NCBI RefSeq assembly: GCF_030719035.1 | Contig: NZ_CP132203.1 | Span: forward strand, 4,482,501 to 4,546,500 | Length of the DNA: 64,000 nt | Origin: Hahella sp. HNIBRBA332 | Lineage (GTDB): Bacteria; Pseudomonadota; Gammaproteobacteria; Pseudomonadales; Oleiphilaceae | Reading direction: 5' to 3' | Part shown: in pieces, positions 31,938 to 40,113 of the stretch | How the letters are laid out: each line of letters begins with the position of its first letter | Position numbering within the stretch: the first letter of the stretch is position 1 | Notes under the pieces: generated by a model | Told to the model about the DNA's origin: nothing | Database searches by the model: none | The model's input: only the letters and a program-made list of their open reading frames with translations | Program-made: the position numbers and the translations under genes

Positions 31938-32405
31938 ATGGAAATCAAACTTTATTCCGCTATCCATAAACAGGATTGCCTCCGTGTTTTCGACAGCAAT
32001 CTCGACAAATATTTCGCGCCTCATGAAAGAGAACAATTCAGTGAGTTCCTCGATAGCGTAACCCAGGCTGACGATAACCGGTATTACGTCGCCCTGCTGG
32101 ATAGTCAGCTCGTAGGCTGCGGCGGACTACGCCTCTATCAGGACACAGTCTATTTATCCTGGGGCATGCTCGCCAGAACAAGACATAAAACGGGTTTGGG
32201 CGAACAGCTGCTAAGGCATCGGCTGGAGCAAGCAAAACGCCTCCATGCAGGAAAAGACATCATGATTGAAACCTCACAACACACCCAAGGTTTCTTCGCC
32301 CGCTATGGCTTTGCGATAGAAAAGTCCGAAATTGACGGATTTGGCGAGGGTATCGACAAAGTCACGATGCGTCTGGATGATCAGATGCATTCGCTCTGGA
32401 AGTAG
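31938..32405 (+). CDS. GNAT-family N-acetyltransferase
   Basis: 155 residues from the ATG at 31938, which has CAGGAG upstream; the 38-codon upstream extension was rejected. The acetyl-CoA-binding region reads LSWGMLARTRHKTGLGEQLLRHRLEQA (motif A, with the R/Q-x-x-G-x-G/A pattern as RHKTGLG), preceded by VGCGGLRLYQDTVYLSWG. The C terminus has the usual FFARYGFAIE segment. The substrate is unknown. The 3' end overlaps the convergent membrane-protein gene by 44 bp. Confidence 0.85.
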   Translation: MEIKLYSAIHKQDCLRVFDSNLDKYFAPHEREQFSEFLDSVTQADDNRYYVALLDSQLVGCGGLRLYQDTVYLSWGMLARTRHKTGLGEQLLRHRLEQAKRLHAGKDIMIETSQHTQGFFARYGFAIEKSEIDGFGEGIDKVTMRLDDQMHSLWK

Positions 32406-33357
32406 AGCCTCCCGGGTCGGACATTTCTTCCAGTTTTGCTCGAAGCTCCTCCGGCCCATACTTCCTGACCTGCTCTTGCAAGTTGCCAGATTGCGTCTGT
32501 CCTATCACCAGCCCACATGACAAACATGCATATATTCGAGTATCCAGCAACGGAAGCGAGTTAGTTAGCCTTTGGCGTATACCCTCCGCTTTCGCGTCGT
32601 CGAGCTCAAGCGGAACAGCATGCACATTACGTAGCTCACCGCTTAATATTGATGCGCTCGCACACCGGGGACAAACTGAAATAGAAAGTTTTGGCAGCGT
32701 CTTGAAACGTCGAAGCTCGTATACATTTCCACCGAGAACAAAAGGCTCGCTTTCTTCACTTTCCGTAAAGTACTCCCGCTGGCGCTCAAGCGCCTCCGCT
32801 TCCGTTTTTTCGTTAATGACCTCTCCCACCAACTCAGCCTGCGCTCCCGCCGGCAAGGCCTGAAAAATGTCATACAAGCGAGATTTATCGAGGCTCTGAT
32901 AGTGCGTTTTATTCAGCAGGAAAATATTTTGTAAGTCGCTTAGAAACTCATTCACGGCGGCGGAAACGCCCAGCTCAATACGCCCCTCAGAAGTCACTAG
33001 CGCGAGATTAAAACCTCGCTTACCAATGTAAAAAATATCTTTGGCCTCTAGCGCTCTTTCAGTAATGGGCTCATCCGAAAAGTAACCGCTATAAGTCAGC
33101 CGAACCGCATTATCCTGCAACGCAATGGTGGAAATAGCGCCTCGGCGTATAAAACGAAGCAACTGCACCGACCAGACAAATAGGAAAACGACGAAAAGCT
33201 CCGTCCCATGCTTTTCCAGATAGGGAAGCCACTCAAAAACCCTGTTTCGCCATGGCCCAAATAACGCCATCCACACCGCAACTAAAACAAAGGCGTGAAG
33301 AAGACAGCGCTTTAATAACTGATTGACTTGGTTGGACAGGCGGTACTCTTTGGGCAT
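32362..33357 (-). CDS. Membrane protein with C-terminal zinc-ribbon-like domain
   Basis: 331 residues. Two membrane helices near the N terminus (CLLHAFVLVAVWMALFG and ELFVVFLFVWSVQLLRFI) are followed by a PH-like beta region (about 75-125), a helical linker and a pair of CxxC knuckles, CPRC (about 229) and CLSC (about 280), spaced as in a zinc ribbon. The serine/acid-rich tail ends SDPGGSTSRANASDHPDAS. Topology suggests the ribbon lies in the cytoplasm. No family was recognised. The ribosome binding site is weak. Confidence 0.65.
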   Translation of the reverse strand: MPKEYRLSNQVNQLLKRCLLHAFVLVAVWMALFGPWRNRVFEWLPYLEKHGTELFVVFLFVWSVQLLRFIRRGAISTIALQDNAVRLTYSGYFSDEPITERALEAKDIFYIGKRGFNLALVTSEGRIELGVSAAVNEFLSDLQNIFLLNKTHYQSLDKSRLYDIFQALPAGAQAELVGEVINEKTEAEALERQREYFTESEESEPFVLGGNVYELRRFKTLPKLSISVCPRCASASILSGELRNVHAVPLELDDAKAEGIRQRLTNSLPLLDTRIYACLSCGLVIGQTQSGNLQEQVRKYGPEELRAKLEEMSDPGGSTSRANASDHPDAS

Positions 33358-33441
33358 TGCAACAGCTCATTGGCGCGTGATTTCAAGATATTTTAGCCAC
33401 TATAGAGAATTTAAGCCTTGCAAATAGCCGAGGTGGAAACA

Positions 33442-33468
33442 AATAAAGAGGCCTTTGGCCTCTTTATT
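33442..33468. terminator. Bidirectional terminator after PEP-CTERM gene
   Basis: AATAAAGAGGCC and GGCCTCTTTATT with a 3-nt loop: a 12-bp perfect stem flanked by A and T runs, 17 bp beyond the stop of the PEP-CTERM gene at 33486. Confidence 0.85.
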
Positions 33469-33485
33469 GATAAGAAAGGATAAAA

Positions 33486-34181
33486 TCAGGCTCGTTTCAG
33501 GCGTCTGGCGACCAGTCCAATACCGCCCAACAACAACATCGCGTATGTTGCTGGCTCAGGAGCCTCTCGAAAAACAAAGTAATCACTGTTATAGGTTGAT
33601 CCATACCGGTAAGTCATCTCGCCAAACTCATTATACCCTTCAAGATACATATAATTACCTGAATTAGGGCCATCTCCATCAACTGGAAGAGAAAACAATG
33701 GGCCGGTAATAGTATCTCTTATTCCATCATATGCTTGATAGCCAATTTTTACTTTATCGCCGCTATCTGTTTCTAACCATGCAGAAAATGACATGTCATA
33801 ATACTCGGAGTGAAGCTCAGTCCCATCTTCTTCCGCATACTGAACATAGCCACTTATAGTTATGTTATTAGAGCCACTATCACTCAGGTGATAACGATCC
33901 CCTCCCAATATAAAGGAAAACTCAGTAAAAGCATTATCATAGCTACCAGAATAATGCATAAAGTTATATTTTTCGTCCTTGTAACTATACTCAGAAACTG
34001 ATGCGTTTGAGTTGAACTGAAAAAATCCAGAGAACATATCATCACCAGTCTGATATGGGCCACTTCCAATCTCTAATGTATCGAAGACACCATTTAAGTC
34101 CGTTTCAATAAGAGCAGAATGTGCTGAAAAAGAAGCGCCAAAAGCACAGATAGATGTCAAAAAAACTGTAGTTAATTTCAT
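33486..34181 (-). CDS. PEP-CTERM sorted secreted protein A
   Basis: 231 residues. The Sec signal peptide is MKLTTVFLTSICAFGASFSAHSA (broken here after residue 20 in numbering; cleavage near 23). The mature domain begins LIETDLNGVFD and is Gly/Asp/Tyr-rich and beta-like. The last ~25 residues are a PEP-CTERM anchor: APEPATYAMLLLGG, a hydrophobic helix, and the basic end RRLKRA. Exosortase would cleave at the PEP motif during export to the cell surface or matrix. GGAG precedes the ATG. The gene is visibly more A+T-rich than those around the cluster. Paralogous to the genes at 34388 and 35192. Confidence 0.82.
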   Translation of the reverse strand: MKLTTVFLTSICAFGASFSAHSALIETDLNGVFDTLEIGSGPYQTGDDMFSGFFQFNSNASVSEYSYKDEKYNFMHYSGSYDNAFTEFSFILGGDRYHLSDSGSNNITISGYVQYAEEDGTELHSEYYDMSFSAWLETDSGDKVKIGYQAYDGIRDTITGPLFSLPVDGDGPNSGNYMYLEGYNEFGEMTYRYGSTYNSDYFVFREAPEPATYAMLLLGGIGLVARRLKRA

Positions 34182-34193
34182 CGGTTACTCCAT

Positions 34194-34318
34194 TTAAATT
34201 TTATACTTTCTAACTACCAAGCCAATCAGGCCAAGGAAAATTGACAAGATAGACGCTGGCTCAGAAACCACTTTAAAGCCATCACCTTCATTGCCAATCC
34301 TATTGAGCGTCCATATGA
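34194..34318 (-). pseudogene. Collapsed PEP-CTERM paralogue (leader and anchor only)
   Basis: On the minus strand, CATATGGA and TCAATAGGATTG followed by AATGAA (34313-34287) repeats the leader and start codon of the gene at 35192-35881. Immediately after comes a C-terminal anchor, FKVVSEP...LIGLVVRKYKI then stop (34278-34194), clearly related to FKKVPEPYTA and its hydrophobic tail in the neighbours. The body of about 200 codons is missing, and the start is out of frame with the tail, so it cannot make a product. This looks like the scar of an internal deletion in a former tandem copy. Confidence 0.7.
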
Positions 34319-34387
34319 ATAATAAGACTCTGATTTCTCAGAAATAAGCCACCCCAGCGGATGCCAGGGCAGCAAATCATTAGGTTA

Positions 34388-35098
34388 TTACGCCTTTATA
34401 AATCGTCTTGCGGTTAATCCCGCAATCCCTATTAGCAACATTGAAGCGGTATAAGGCTCAGGGACCTTTTTAAACTCGTAGCTAGCGCTATCTGAGGATA
34501 TTGACTTAATCTTATAAGTCATGTTTCCACTTGCATCGTACCCTTCAAGATCAATTCCAGTCATACTGGATGGGCCATACCCCTCGGTAGGCAAAGCATA
34601 GAGAACATCGCTACCTGGGCCCTTTTCTCTATATGCATCTGATCCCAGATAGCTTATTTTCACTTTTTTACCATCAACCGACTCCAGCCATGCCGAAAAG
34701 GAAAATGTATAATAGTTGTATCCAGACATATTTCCTTCTTCATCATAAGTTACATATCCAGCAACCGTCACATCATTGGAAGCAGCCCCATCAAGATGAT
34801 AATTATCTCCACCAATCAGAAAGCTAAAGTCTGTAATTGCATTATTGTACTTCCCTGAATAATCCACCCATACATCGCCAGAGTGATTAGTAGACTCAGT
34901 ACTGTATTCAGAAACAGGCGTACGCGAATCAAGCTGAATGGTTCCATAAAAAATATCGCCCCAAATCTCATAAGGGGAGTCGCCAGATTCCACTTCGCTA
35001 AAAACACCTTCGAAGTCCATTTCAACCAGGGCCGCATTGGCTTGGAAGGCAATACCGGAAAATATAGATACGGATAAAAGAGTAGTAGTAAGCTTCAT
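34388..35098 (-). CDS. PEP-CTERM sorted secreted protein B
   Basis: 236 residues from the ATG at 35098, which has AGGA and the shared leader upstream; the 30-codon extension has no support. Signal peptide MKLTTTLLSVSIFSGIAFQA ends near NAA. The mature part begins LVEMDFEGVFSEVESGDSPYE, paralogous to the neighbours. The anchor is FKKVPEPYTASMLLIG with a hydrophobic helix and basic RRFIKA end. The mature domain is acidic and aromatic. A+T-rich like protein A. Likely exosortase substrate; the exosortase itself is not in this window. Confidence 0.82.
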   Translation of the reverse strand: MKLTTTLLSVSIFSGIAFQANAALVEMDFEGVFSEVESGDSPYEIWGDIFYGTIQLDSRTPVSEYSTESTNHSGDVWVDYSGKYNNAITDFSFLIGGDNYHLDGAASNDVTVAGYVTYDEEGNMSGYNYYTFSFSAWLESVDGKKVKISYLGSDAYREKGPGSDVLYALPTEGYGPSSMTGIDLEGYDASGNMTYKIKSISSDSASYEFKKVPEPYTASMLLIGIAGLTARRFIKA

Positions 35099-35191
35099 TA
35101 TCATTCCTATTGATCTTACGAGAGGACAAACAAAATTATATTTTTGAGGGAAACCACTTTGCTGAATGCAAAACGGCATATACATCATCGT

Positions 35192-35881
35192 TTAGACTTT
35201 CTTCAGGCGTCGAGCCACCAGTCCAGCAACGCCCATCAGCAAGATGGTCGCCGTATAAGGCTCAGGAACCTTTTTGAACTCAGAAGCATTCATATCGCCG
35301 AAGCCTGGAGTAAACAATGTGTATAGCAGTTCATCTTCATCATCGTAGGCTTCAGCGGTAAACCATACACCAGATCCGCCATAACCACTTTCAGGCAAGG
35401 CGTCCGGTATATAGTCTGGGTATTCCGGGTAATCGATCATTCCTCTAACTGCATCCGGCGCTTTAAAGGAGACCTTCAGGCTCATGCCACTTTCTGAAGT
35501 TAACCAAGCTGTAACGTCGAAGTTAAAGTTAAGCGCAGCGCTAGTGTCACTTGTCACTTCGATTTGATTTTCTTTCGAAGCATCAAACGCAAAGTTATCG
35601 CCGTTGATATTCAACTTCATATCCGTCAACGCATTCAGATATAAGCCATGTGTGATTACCACAGGACCTTCCACTACATCAACGGGGTCTAAATCCGGAG
35701 ACTTTGAGTCGAACTGAATTTTTCCAGTCACCCAGTCCGCATAAGAATATGGCGCGCTACCAGCGCCATTCGTCACAGTGTCGACTACGCCTTCAAAGCC
35801 GAGTTCAATCAGGGCCGCATTAGCTTGCCCAGCCAATCCCGCAGCCATCGCTGCGCACAGTAAAGTTCTGGAGAGTTTCAT
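35192..35881 (-). CDS. PEP-CTERM sorted secreted protein C
   Basis: 229 residues from the ATG at 35881; the upstream extension of 18 codons was rejected because the leader AATAGGATTGATAATG matches that of protein B. Signal peptide MKLSRTLLCAAMAAGLAGQA ends near NAA; mature start LIELGFEGVVDT; anchor FKKVPEPYTATILLMG and basic RRLKKV end. It is first in the tandem row of paralogues. Base composition is closer to the genome average than for A and B. Confidence 0.82.
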   Translation of the reverse strand: MKLSRTLLCAAMAAGLAGQANAALIELGFEGVVDTVTNGAGSAPYSYADWVTGKIQFDSKSPDLDPVDVVEGPVVITHGLYLNALTDMKLNINGDNFAFDASKENQIEVTSDTSAALNFNFDVTAWLTSESGMSLKVSFKAPDAVRGMIDYPEYPDYIPDALPESGYGGSGVWFTAEAYDDEDELLYTLFTPGFGDMNASEFKKVPEPYTATILLMGVAGLVARRLKKV

Positions 35882-36199
35882 TATCAATCCTATTGATCTT
35901 CCATATGATCGTGATACATGCCGACACTCCGTCAATGGACGTTCCGTAAGGTGTCAAAAGCAAACTCACGAGGGTTAATATCGCCAACGCCAATACAACC
36001 CATATTTGGCGCGAGACGGTTTCTTGCATCGCAATGACGCAGGATTTATTTATTGGCGTGAAGAGAAGTCGAATTGGCTTGTAGAGGGCTCTACAGCCGA
36101 TAAGTTATTATGTTATTTCAAGCACTATAATGTATCGCCGCGGGACATTCAACGCATTGTTTTCATGTGATATTTTGTCACTTTACTACCACAAGACCG
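35882..36199. other. 318-bp intergenic region within the PEP-CTERM cluster
   Basis: Upstream region of PEP-CTERM gene C and downstream region of the gene at 36200. The leader CATATGGAAGATCAATAGG at its edge is shared with the collapsed copy. A short minus-strand open frame with one hydrophobic segment (35820-36029) overlaps the start of gene C, has no ribosome binding site and was not accepted. No terminator was recognised. Confidence 0.5.
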
Positions 36200-36673
36200 T
36201 CATCCCAAAGGCCGGTTATTGCAACAAAAAGCAGTGAATAGAGCGACCTGCTTCTCATTGATAATGGACCTGCGCGCCCTCACTCCCAACATAACAAGCA
36301 GCGCAGTATGCAGAAGCGTATTAGTGGCTGGCTCTGGAATCACTATCAACTTTTCATACCAACCCGCATCGCTGTTAACGCCAGACGCATAATACAACTT
36401 CCGCGTAGTCGCACGGTTGGAGTATGAGAAGTTCGAACTTGTGAGTCCCGCTATAGATGAAGCAGGAGTCGTCATGGCCCGAATCAGGTTGCGTGGCGCT
36501 ATATCTCCGGCAAAAGGCGCATATTGCCACTCATCCGTTGACGACGAATGATCGCCAGCTAATCCATCGTGATGGATCCCCATAAAAGCAGGCGTGATAT
36601 CAAAAGTGGGCAAAGCATAGACGGGCGTCAGTGCGGGTAATAGCGCCAAAGCGATTGTCGCAATGTATCTCAT
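36200..36673 (-). CDS. Secreted protein with internal PEP-CTERM-like anchor
   Basis: 157 residues. Signal peptide MRYIATIALALLPALTPVYA, then a short mature domain rich in Ser/Thr/Ala, then IPEPATNTLLHTALLVMLG and RARR, a PEP-CTERM-type anchor at about residues 112-135. Unusually, 22 residues follow the basic cluster (ending FCCNNRPLG), whereas true PEP-CTERM proteins end there. A lost stop codon or late frameshift would explain this. It is not a clear paralogue of proteins A-C. GAAGGACATGAG covers the ribosome binding site. Confidence 0.65.
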   Translation of the reverse strand: MRYIATIALALLPALTPVYALPTFDITPAFMGIHHDGLAGDHSSSTDEWQYAPFAGDIAPRNLIRAMTTPASSIAGLTSSNFSYSNRATTRKLYYASGVNSDAGWYEKLIVIPEPATNTLLHTALLVMLGVRARRSIINEKQVALFTAFCCNNRPLG

Positions 36674-37124
36674 GTCCTTCTCCGTGTTTCCCTTGATTCC
36701 TGATTTGCGTCATCGCTCTTCCCGCAACGTACTTTGTTATCAAAGAGCCATCGCAATACCAGGCTCTTTATAGCGCAAGCGGGCGTCTGCTTTCATGATG
36801 GACATCAAACCGACGCGTTAGGTCCGTTGACGCAAACCTCTTCTCAACGCTGACAATCGTGTCCAGCTTGAGACTTCTCAGGCGGTGAAGAAAAGTCCGA
36901 CGACCCCGTGATTTGATCGGGGCCTGTTTATTAATGATTCAACCTCCAATTTAGAGAATATACTGGTTACCTTCAAGCACGGGTTAGACCATGTTTTCAC
37001 AGCACAGAGCCCGTATATAGCGGATATTTATGACCAAATAAAACGTGACAACAACTATTATTTATTCATCGAAGAACGCTTATAATTCCGTAACTTAATA
37101 GTCAGCTAGTAGCCAGCTGAGTAT
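36674..37124. other. 451-bp intergenic region with inverted repeats
   Basis: Divergent region between the gene at 36200-36673 and the DUF4124 gene. It holds the inverted repeat at 36742-36769 and a short hairpin CCCCG/CGGGG around 36904-36922. On the minus strand the latter is followed by frame fragments too short to call. The 37020-37090 part is A+T-rich and probably promoter DNA. No RNA gene was recognised. Confidence 0.5.
36742..36769. repeat. Inverted repeat upstream of secreted-protein gene
   Basis: AAAGAGCC and GGCTCTTT with a 12-nt loop, 69-96 bp upstream of the start at 36673; a possible operator. Confidence 0.5.
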
Positions 37125-38141
37125 GTGTCGCACTGGACTGTATATATGCGCCGTTCACCACAAACTGCGATGAAGCTCCCCAATAGCCAGCAAGCCCCTC
37201 TCCGATCAATGATGCATTTATTGATGGGGTTCATGTCCGTCGTCTTGCTCACGTTTTCTACAGGCAGCAGGGGGGAAATCTATAAATGGACCGACGCCAA
37301 AGGAACTGTCCACTATTCCGACGCAGCCCCCGCTGACAGCGACGCGCAAGTTATTACCCCCACATCCGCCATAGACGGCGTCAGATTGCTGTCCGATGAG
37401 GCCAAAGCGCGTTTTAAAAATATCCCTTCAGAGCCCAATGCGCCCGGCTCCCATTCCAGTTCAAACTCTGTCATTAGCGTTTCTGAGTCCGCAAAAACTG
37501 AAGACGTCCTTTGCGACGACGTTAATGACGACTGTTTTTCTGAAGAAGACACCCGCGTCTGCAAGCTCCGATTCGGCAAATCTTGCGAAGAAGTTTATCT
37601 CTGGAAAGTCTGCGCCTTACAAAAGCTTTGTACGACCGACCGTTGCGACACCGCGCGCTTTGTTATCGATTGGCGTCCCCCTGCCGTAGGCGTGCGGGAC
37701 CTCGGACGCTCGCTCCCCCTGCACGCCAATGTTTCTGACAAAGACTGGAGCTGCCTGCAACACAGCGGGTTCTATTGCGATGAACTGGCCTTGGAGACGC
37801 AGTGCCAGAAGGATTATCGTGAAAGCTGCAGCGCCGTTCGTGACTGGCTGCTCAACGCGCCGGAAAAATGCGAGGCGGATAAAAATGTGGATTGCGACGA
37901 GCTGGATACTCTGATCAAGTATCGCCCGGTTTCTGAAGAAGAGCGCCTGAAGCTAGGCGCCACCAATGCCAGTGGCGGCCATTTCGCTCGCGACCTGCTT
38001 ATGGAGACAGTCGAACAGAAAAAGAATGAACTCTCTGACGAAGCCTTACAGGCCGTGCTGGACAAACTTCCGGGCATAGACCGCCATAGCTTTCGCAGAG
38101 ATATCAGTTGCTCACTGAAGTCCTGGCGGCGCTTCCGCTAG
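37125..38141 (+). CDS. DUF4124-domain secreted protein, cysteine-rich
   Basis: Up to 338 residues; the GTG at 37125 and ATGs at 37146, 37170 and 37206-37209 are all possible starts, and none has a strong ribosome binding site. A signal-type helix HLLMGFMSVVLLTFS precedes the DUF4124 motif EIYKWTDAKGTVHYSDAAP (about residues 51-69), which begins the mature protein. The rest carries more than 15 cysteines (for example EDVLCDDVNDDCFSEE, CKLRFGKSCEEV), implying a disulfide-rich periplasmic protein. Function unknown. Its end overlaps the convergent LysR gene by 4 bp. Confidence 0.75.
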   Translation: MSHWTVYMRRSPQTAMKLPNSQQAPLRSMMHLLMGFMSVVLLTFSTGSRGEIYKWTDAKGTVHYSDAAPADSDAQVITPTSAIDGVRLLSDEAKARFKNIPSEPNAPGSHSSSNSVISVSESAKTEDVLCDDVNDDCFSEEDTRVCKLRFGKSCEEVYLWKVCALQKLCTTDRCDTARFVIDWRPPAVGVRDLGRSLPLHANVSDKDWSCLQHSGFYCDELALETQCQKDYRESCSAVRDWLLNAPEKCEADKNVDCDELDTLIKYRPVSEEERLKLGATNASGGHFARDLLMETVEQKKNELSDEALQAVLDKLPGIDRHSFRRDISCSLKSWRRFR

Positions 38142-39055
38142 CCTAAGATGTCGTCATCCCAGGGCGGCGTATCGCCGAAACGCTCCACTAAAAAATCCAG
38201 CAGCGTGCGCAAGGTAGCGGGCATGTGCTTGCGGGACTGATAGACGCCAAACATACCCAATCGCAGCGCCTCCCAATCGGTCAATAATGCGGTCAGCTCT
38301 CCGCGCTTTACATAATCCGTCACCATGTAGGTCGGCAACATGGCGATCCCTGCGCCTGCAGTACAGGCGTTGGTCAACGCCAGCACTTCATTGGCGCTAA
38401 GGTTGCCCGTCACTTCAGCGGCGTCGACGGCGCCGGTCTTCTTATGCGTAAAGCGCCACTGGCTTTTGCCAAAGTGCGAATAAGTCAGACAGTTGTGCTC
38501 CGTTAACTCTCTTGGCGTTCTGGGCGCGCCCCGCTCTTTTAGATATTGCGGGGAAGCGCAGATTACGGAGCGACAATCCGTCAACTTACGGGCGATCAGG
38601 TTGGGATCAAGATCATTGGTGGTGCGTATGGCCAGATCGATACGTTCTTCAATCAGATTGACGCTACGATCAAGCAGCTGCATGTCCACGCGGGTTTTCG
38701 GGTAACGCTTGAGATATTCCGCCACGACCGGCGCTAAATGTACTTGCCCGAAGGCCACGCTAGTGGTGATTCGGATCAACCCATAGGGCTCAGTCTCCCG
38801 TTTGCCAGCGACGGCCTCTACGTCATCGGTTATGTCGAGAATCTGTCGACAGCGCAATAGACAAGCCTCACCCGCCTCAGTCAAAGAGATTCGCCGGGTC
38901 GAGCGGTTTAGCAGGCGCGCGCCCAGCCAGCTTTCCAGTTCATTGACATAACGGGTGGTCATCGCCCGCGACATATCGAGATTGTCCGCCGCCGCCGTAA
39001 AACTTTTGCGGGCGGCGACCTCAGCGAACACTTTCATAGCCGTCAGTCTATCCAT
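38138..39055 (-). CDS. LysR-family regulator divergent from NmrA-like reductase
   Basis: 305 residues. The winged helix has FAEVAARKSFTAAADNLDMSR and RYVNELESWLGARLLNRSTR; the effector domain (about 90-295) is of the CrgA/DmlR type (NLIEERIDLAIRTTNDLDPN). It lies back to back with the NmrA-like gene, with 165 bp between starts, the classical layout for LysR control of an adjacent oxidoreductase. The inducer is unknown. Confidence 0.88.
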   Translation of the reverse strand: MDRLTAMKVFAEVAARKSFTAAADNLDMSRAMTTRYVNELESWLGARLLNRSTRRISLTEAGEACLLRCRQILDITDDVEAVAGKRETEPYGLIRITTSVAFGQVHLAPVVAEYLKRYPKTRVDMQLLDRSVNLIEERIDLAIRTTNDLDPNLIARKLTDCRSVICASPQYLKERGAPRTPRELTEHNCLTYSHFGKSQWRFTHKKTGAVDAAEVTGNLSANEVLALTNACTAGAGIAMLPTYMVTDYVKRGELTALLTDWEALRLGMFGVYQSRKHMPATLRTLLDFLVERFGDTPPWDDDILG

Positions 39056-39220
39056 CGTCAGCGCCTCCCCGATATGCGGATGGGATGTTTATTTGTTCAG
39101 ATTACGCAACAAAGAAGGTCATTCTACTGCATTTATTGGACGCATAAAGAAAATTATAGTGTGTCCATCTTTTAGCCAAACAGGCTTTCGCTTAGCAACA
39201 GACATTATGAGGAGCAGACT

Positions 39221-40105
39221 ATGAACGCATCGATTCCTTCCACTCGCAAAATCGTTATCACCGGCGCCAGCGGCCGCCTGGGCTCGCTGGTCGCAAAAGC
39301 GCTGATAGCGCGCGCAGGCGACGCTGATCAGTTGACCTTCTCCGCACGCACGCCAGAGAAAATTGCAGCGCTGGCGGCGCCCGGCAATGAAATTGTCAAA
39401 GCGGACTTCGATCAACCGGAGACCTTGCTCACCGCCTTCAACGGCGCCGATACCGTGCTGATCATTTCTGGCGACGCCCCGGTGGATGTGCGCATTCGTC
39501 AACACCGCAACGCCATTGACGCCGCCAGGAAAGCGGGAGTCACACGCGTGGTTTACACCAGCTTCGTCAACCCAACCGCAGCAAGTCCGTTCACTTTCGC
39601 TCGCATTCATGAGGACACAGAACAGTACCTGAAGGAGTCTGGGTTGCAATACAGCATCCTGCGCAACAACCAATATGTCGCCAACCTGAGTTCAGGCCTG
39701 ACGCACTCGAAAGAAACCAATCAATTGGCGCAACCTGGCGCCGCCGGCAAAGTAGCGTTTATTACTCATGAAGATATCGCTGACGCCATCGCCGCCGTGC
39801 TGCTGGAGTCAGGACACGAAGGCCGCACTTACGAGTTAACCGGTCCAGAGGCGTTAAGTCTGTACGATGTCGCAGACATCCTGGGCGAAGCTCGGGGCGC
39901 GCAAGTAACGGTTATTGAAGCGGAGCCGGCGGCATTTGGCGAAATCCTGCAGTCAGTCGGCTTGCCGCCATTCATGGTGGAGGCGTTGCTGGGCATTTTC
40001 GCCGCCACCAAGCAGAACGAATATGCGGCGGTATCCGGCGATATTGAACGTATCCTCGGGCGCAAGCCACAGTCTGTGCGCGACTATATCAAGTCCTTCG
40101 CATAA
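39221..40105 (+). CDS. NmrA/QorB-like NAD(P)-binding oxidoreductase
   Basis: 294 residues of the atypical SDR class. The nucleotide loop is VITGASGRLGSLVAKAL (about residues 12-28). Downstream are VVYTSFVNPTAASPF, YSILRNNQYVANL and THEDIADAIAAVLLE, which match the QorB (NADPH:quinone reductase 2)/NmrA family. It probably reduces quinones or acts as a redox sensor. GAGGAGC precedes the ATG. Co-regulation with the divergent LysR is likely. It ends 8 bp from the convergent AraC gene. Confidence 0.88.
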   Translation: MNASIPSTRKIVITGASGRLGSLVAKALIARAGDADQLTFSARTPEKIAALAAPGNEIVKADFDQPETLLTAFNGADTVLIISGDAPVDVRIRQHRNAIDAARKAGVTRVVYTSFVNPTAASPFTFARIHEDTEQYLKESGLQYSILRNNQYVANLSSGLTHSKETNQLAQPGAAGKVAFITHEDIADAIAAVLLESGHEGRTYELTGPEALSLYDVADILGEARGAQVTVIEAEPAAFGEILQSVGLPPFMVEALLGIFAATKQNEYAAVSGDIERILGRKPQSVRDYIKSFA

Positions 40106-40113
40106 ACCGTGAC

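Noticed and set aside
35820..36029. Minus-strand 69-codon frame with one hydrophobic segment
   Set aside because: It overlaps the start and leader of PEP-CTERM gene C and has no ribosome binding site; most likely chance.
36738..36760. Weak sigma-54-like -24/-12 pattern on the minus strand upstream of 36673
   Set aside because: Only the GG and GC at 10-bp spacing fit; the flanking bases deviate and the sites overlap an inverted repeat.
36856..36926. Possible riboswitch-like structured region before the DUF4124 gene
   Set aside because: Small hairpins are present, but the conserved core of c-di-GMP or other known riboswitches could not be matched.
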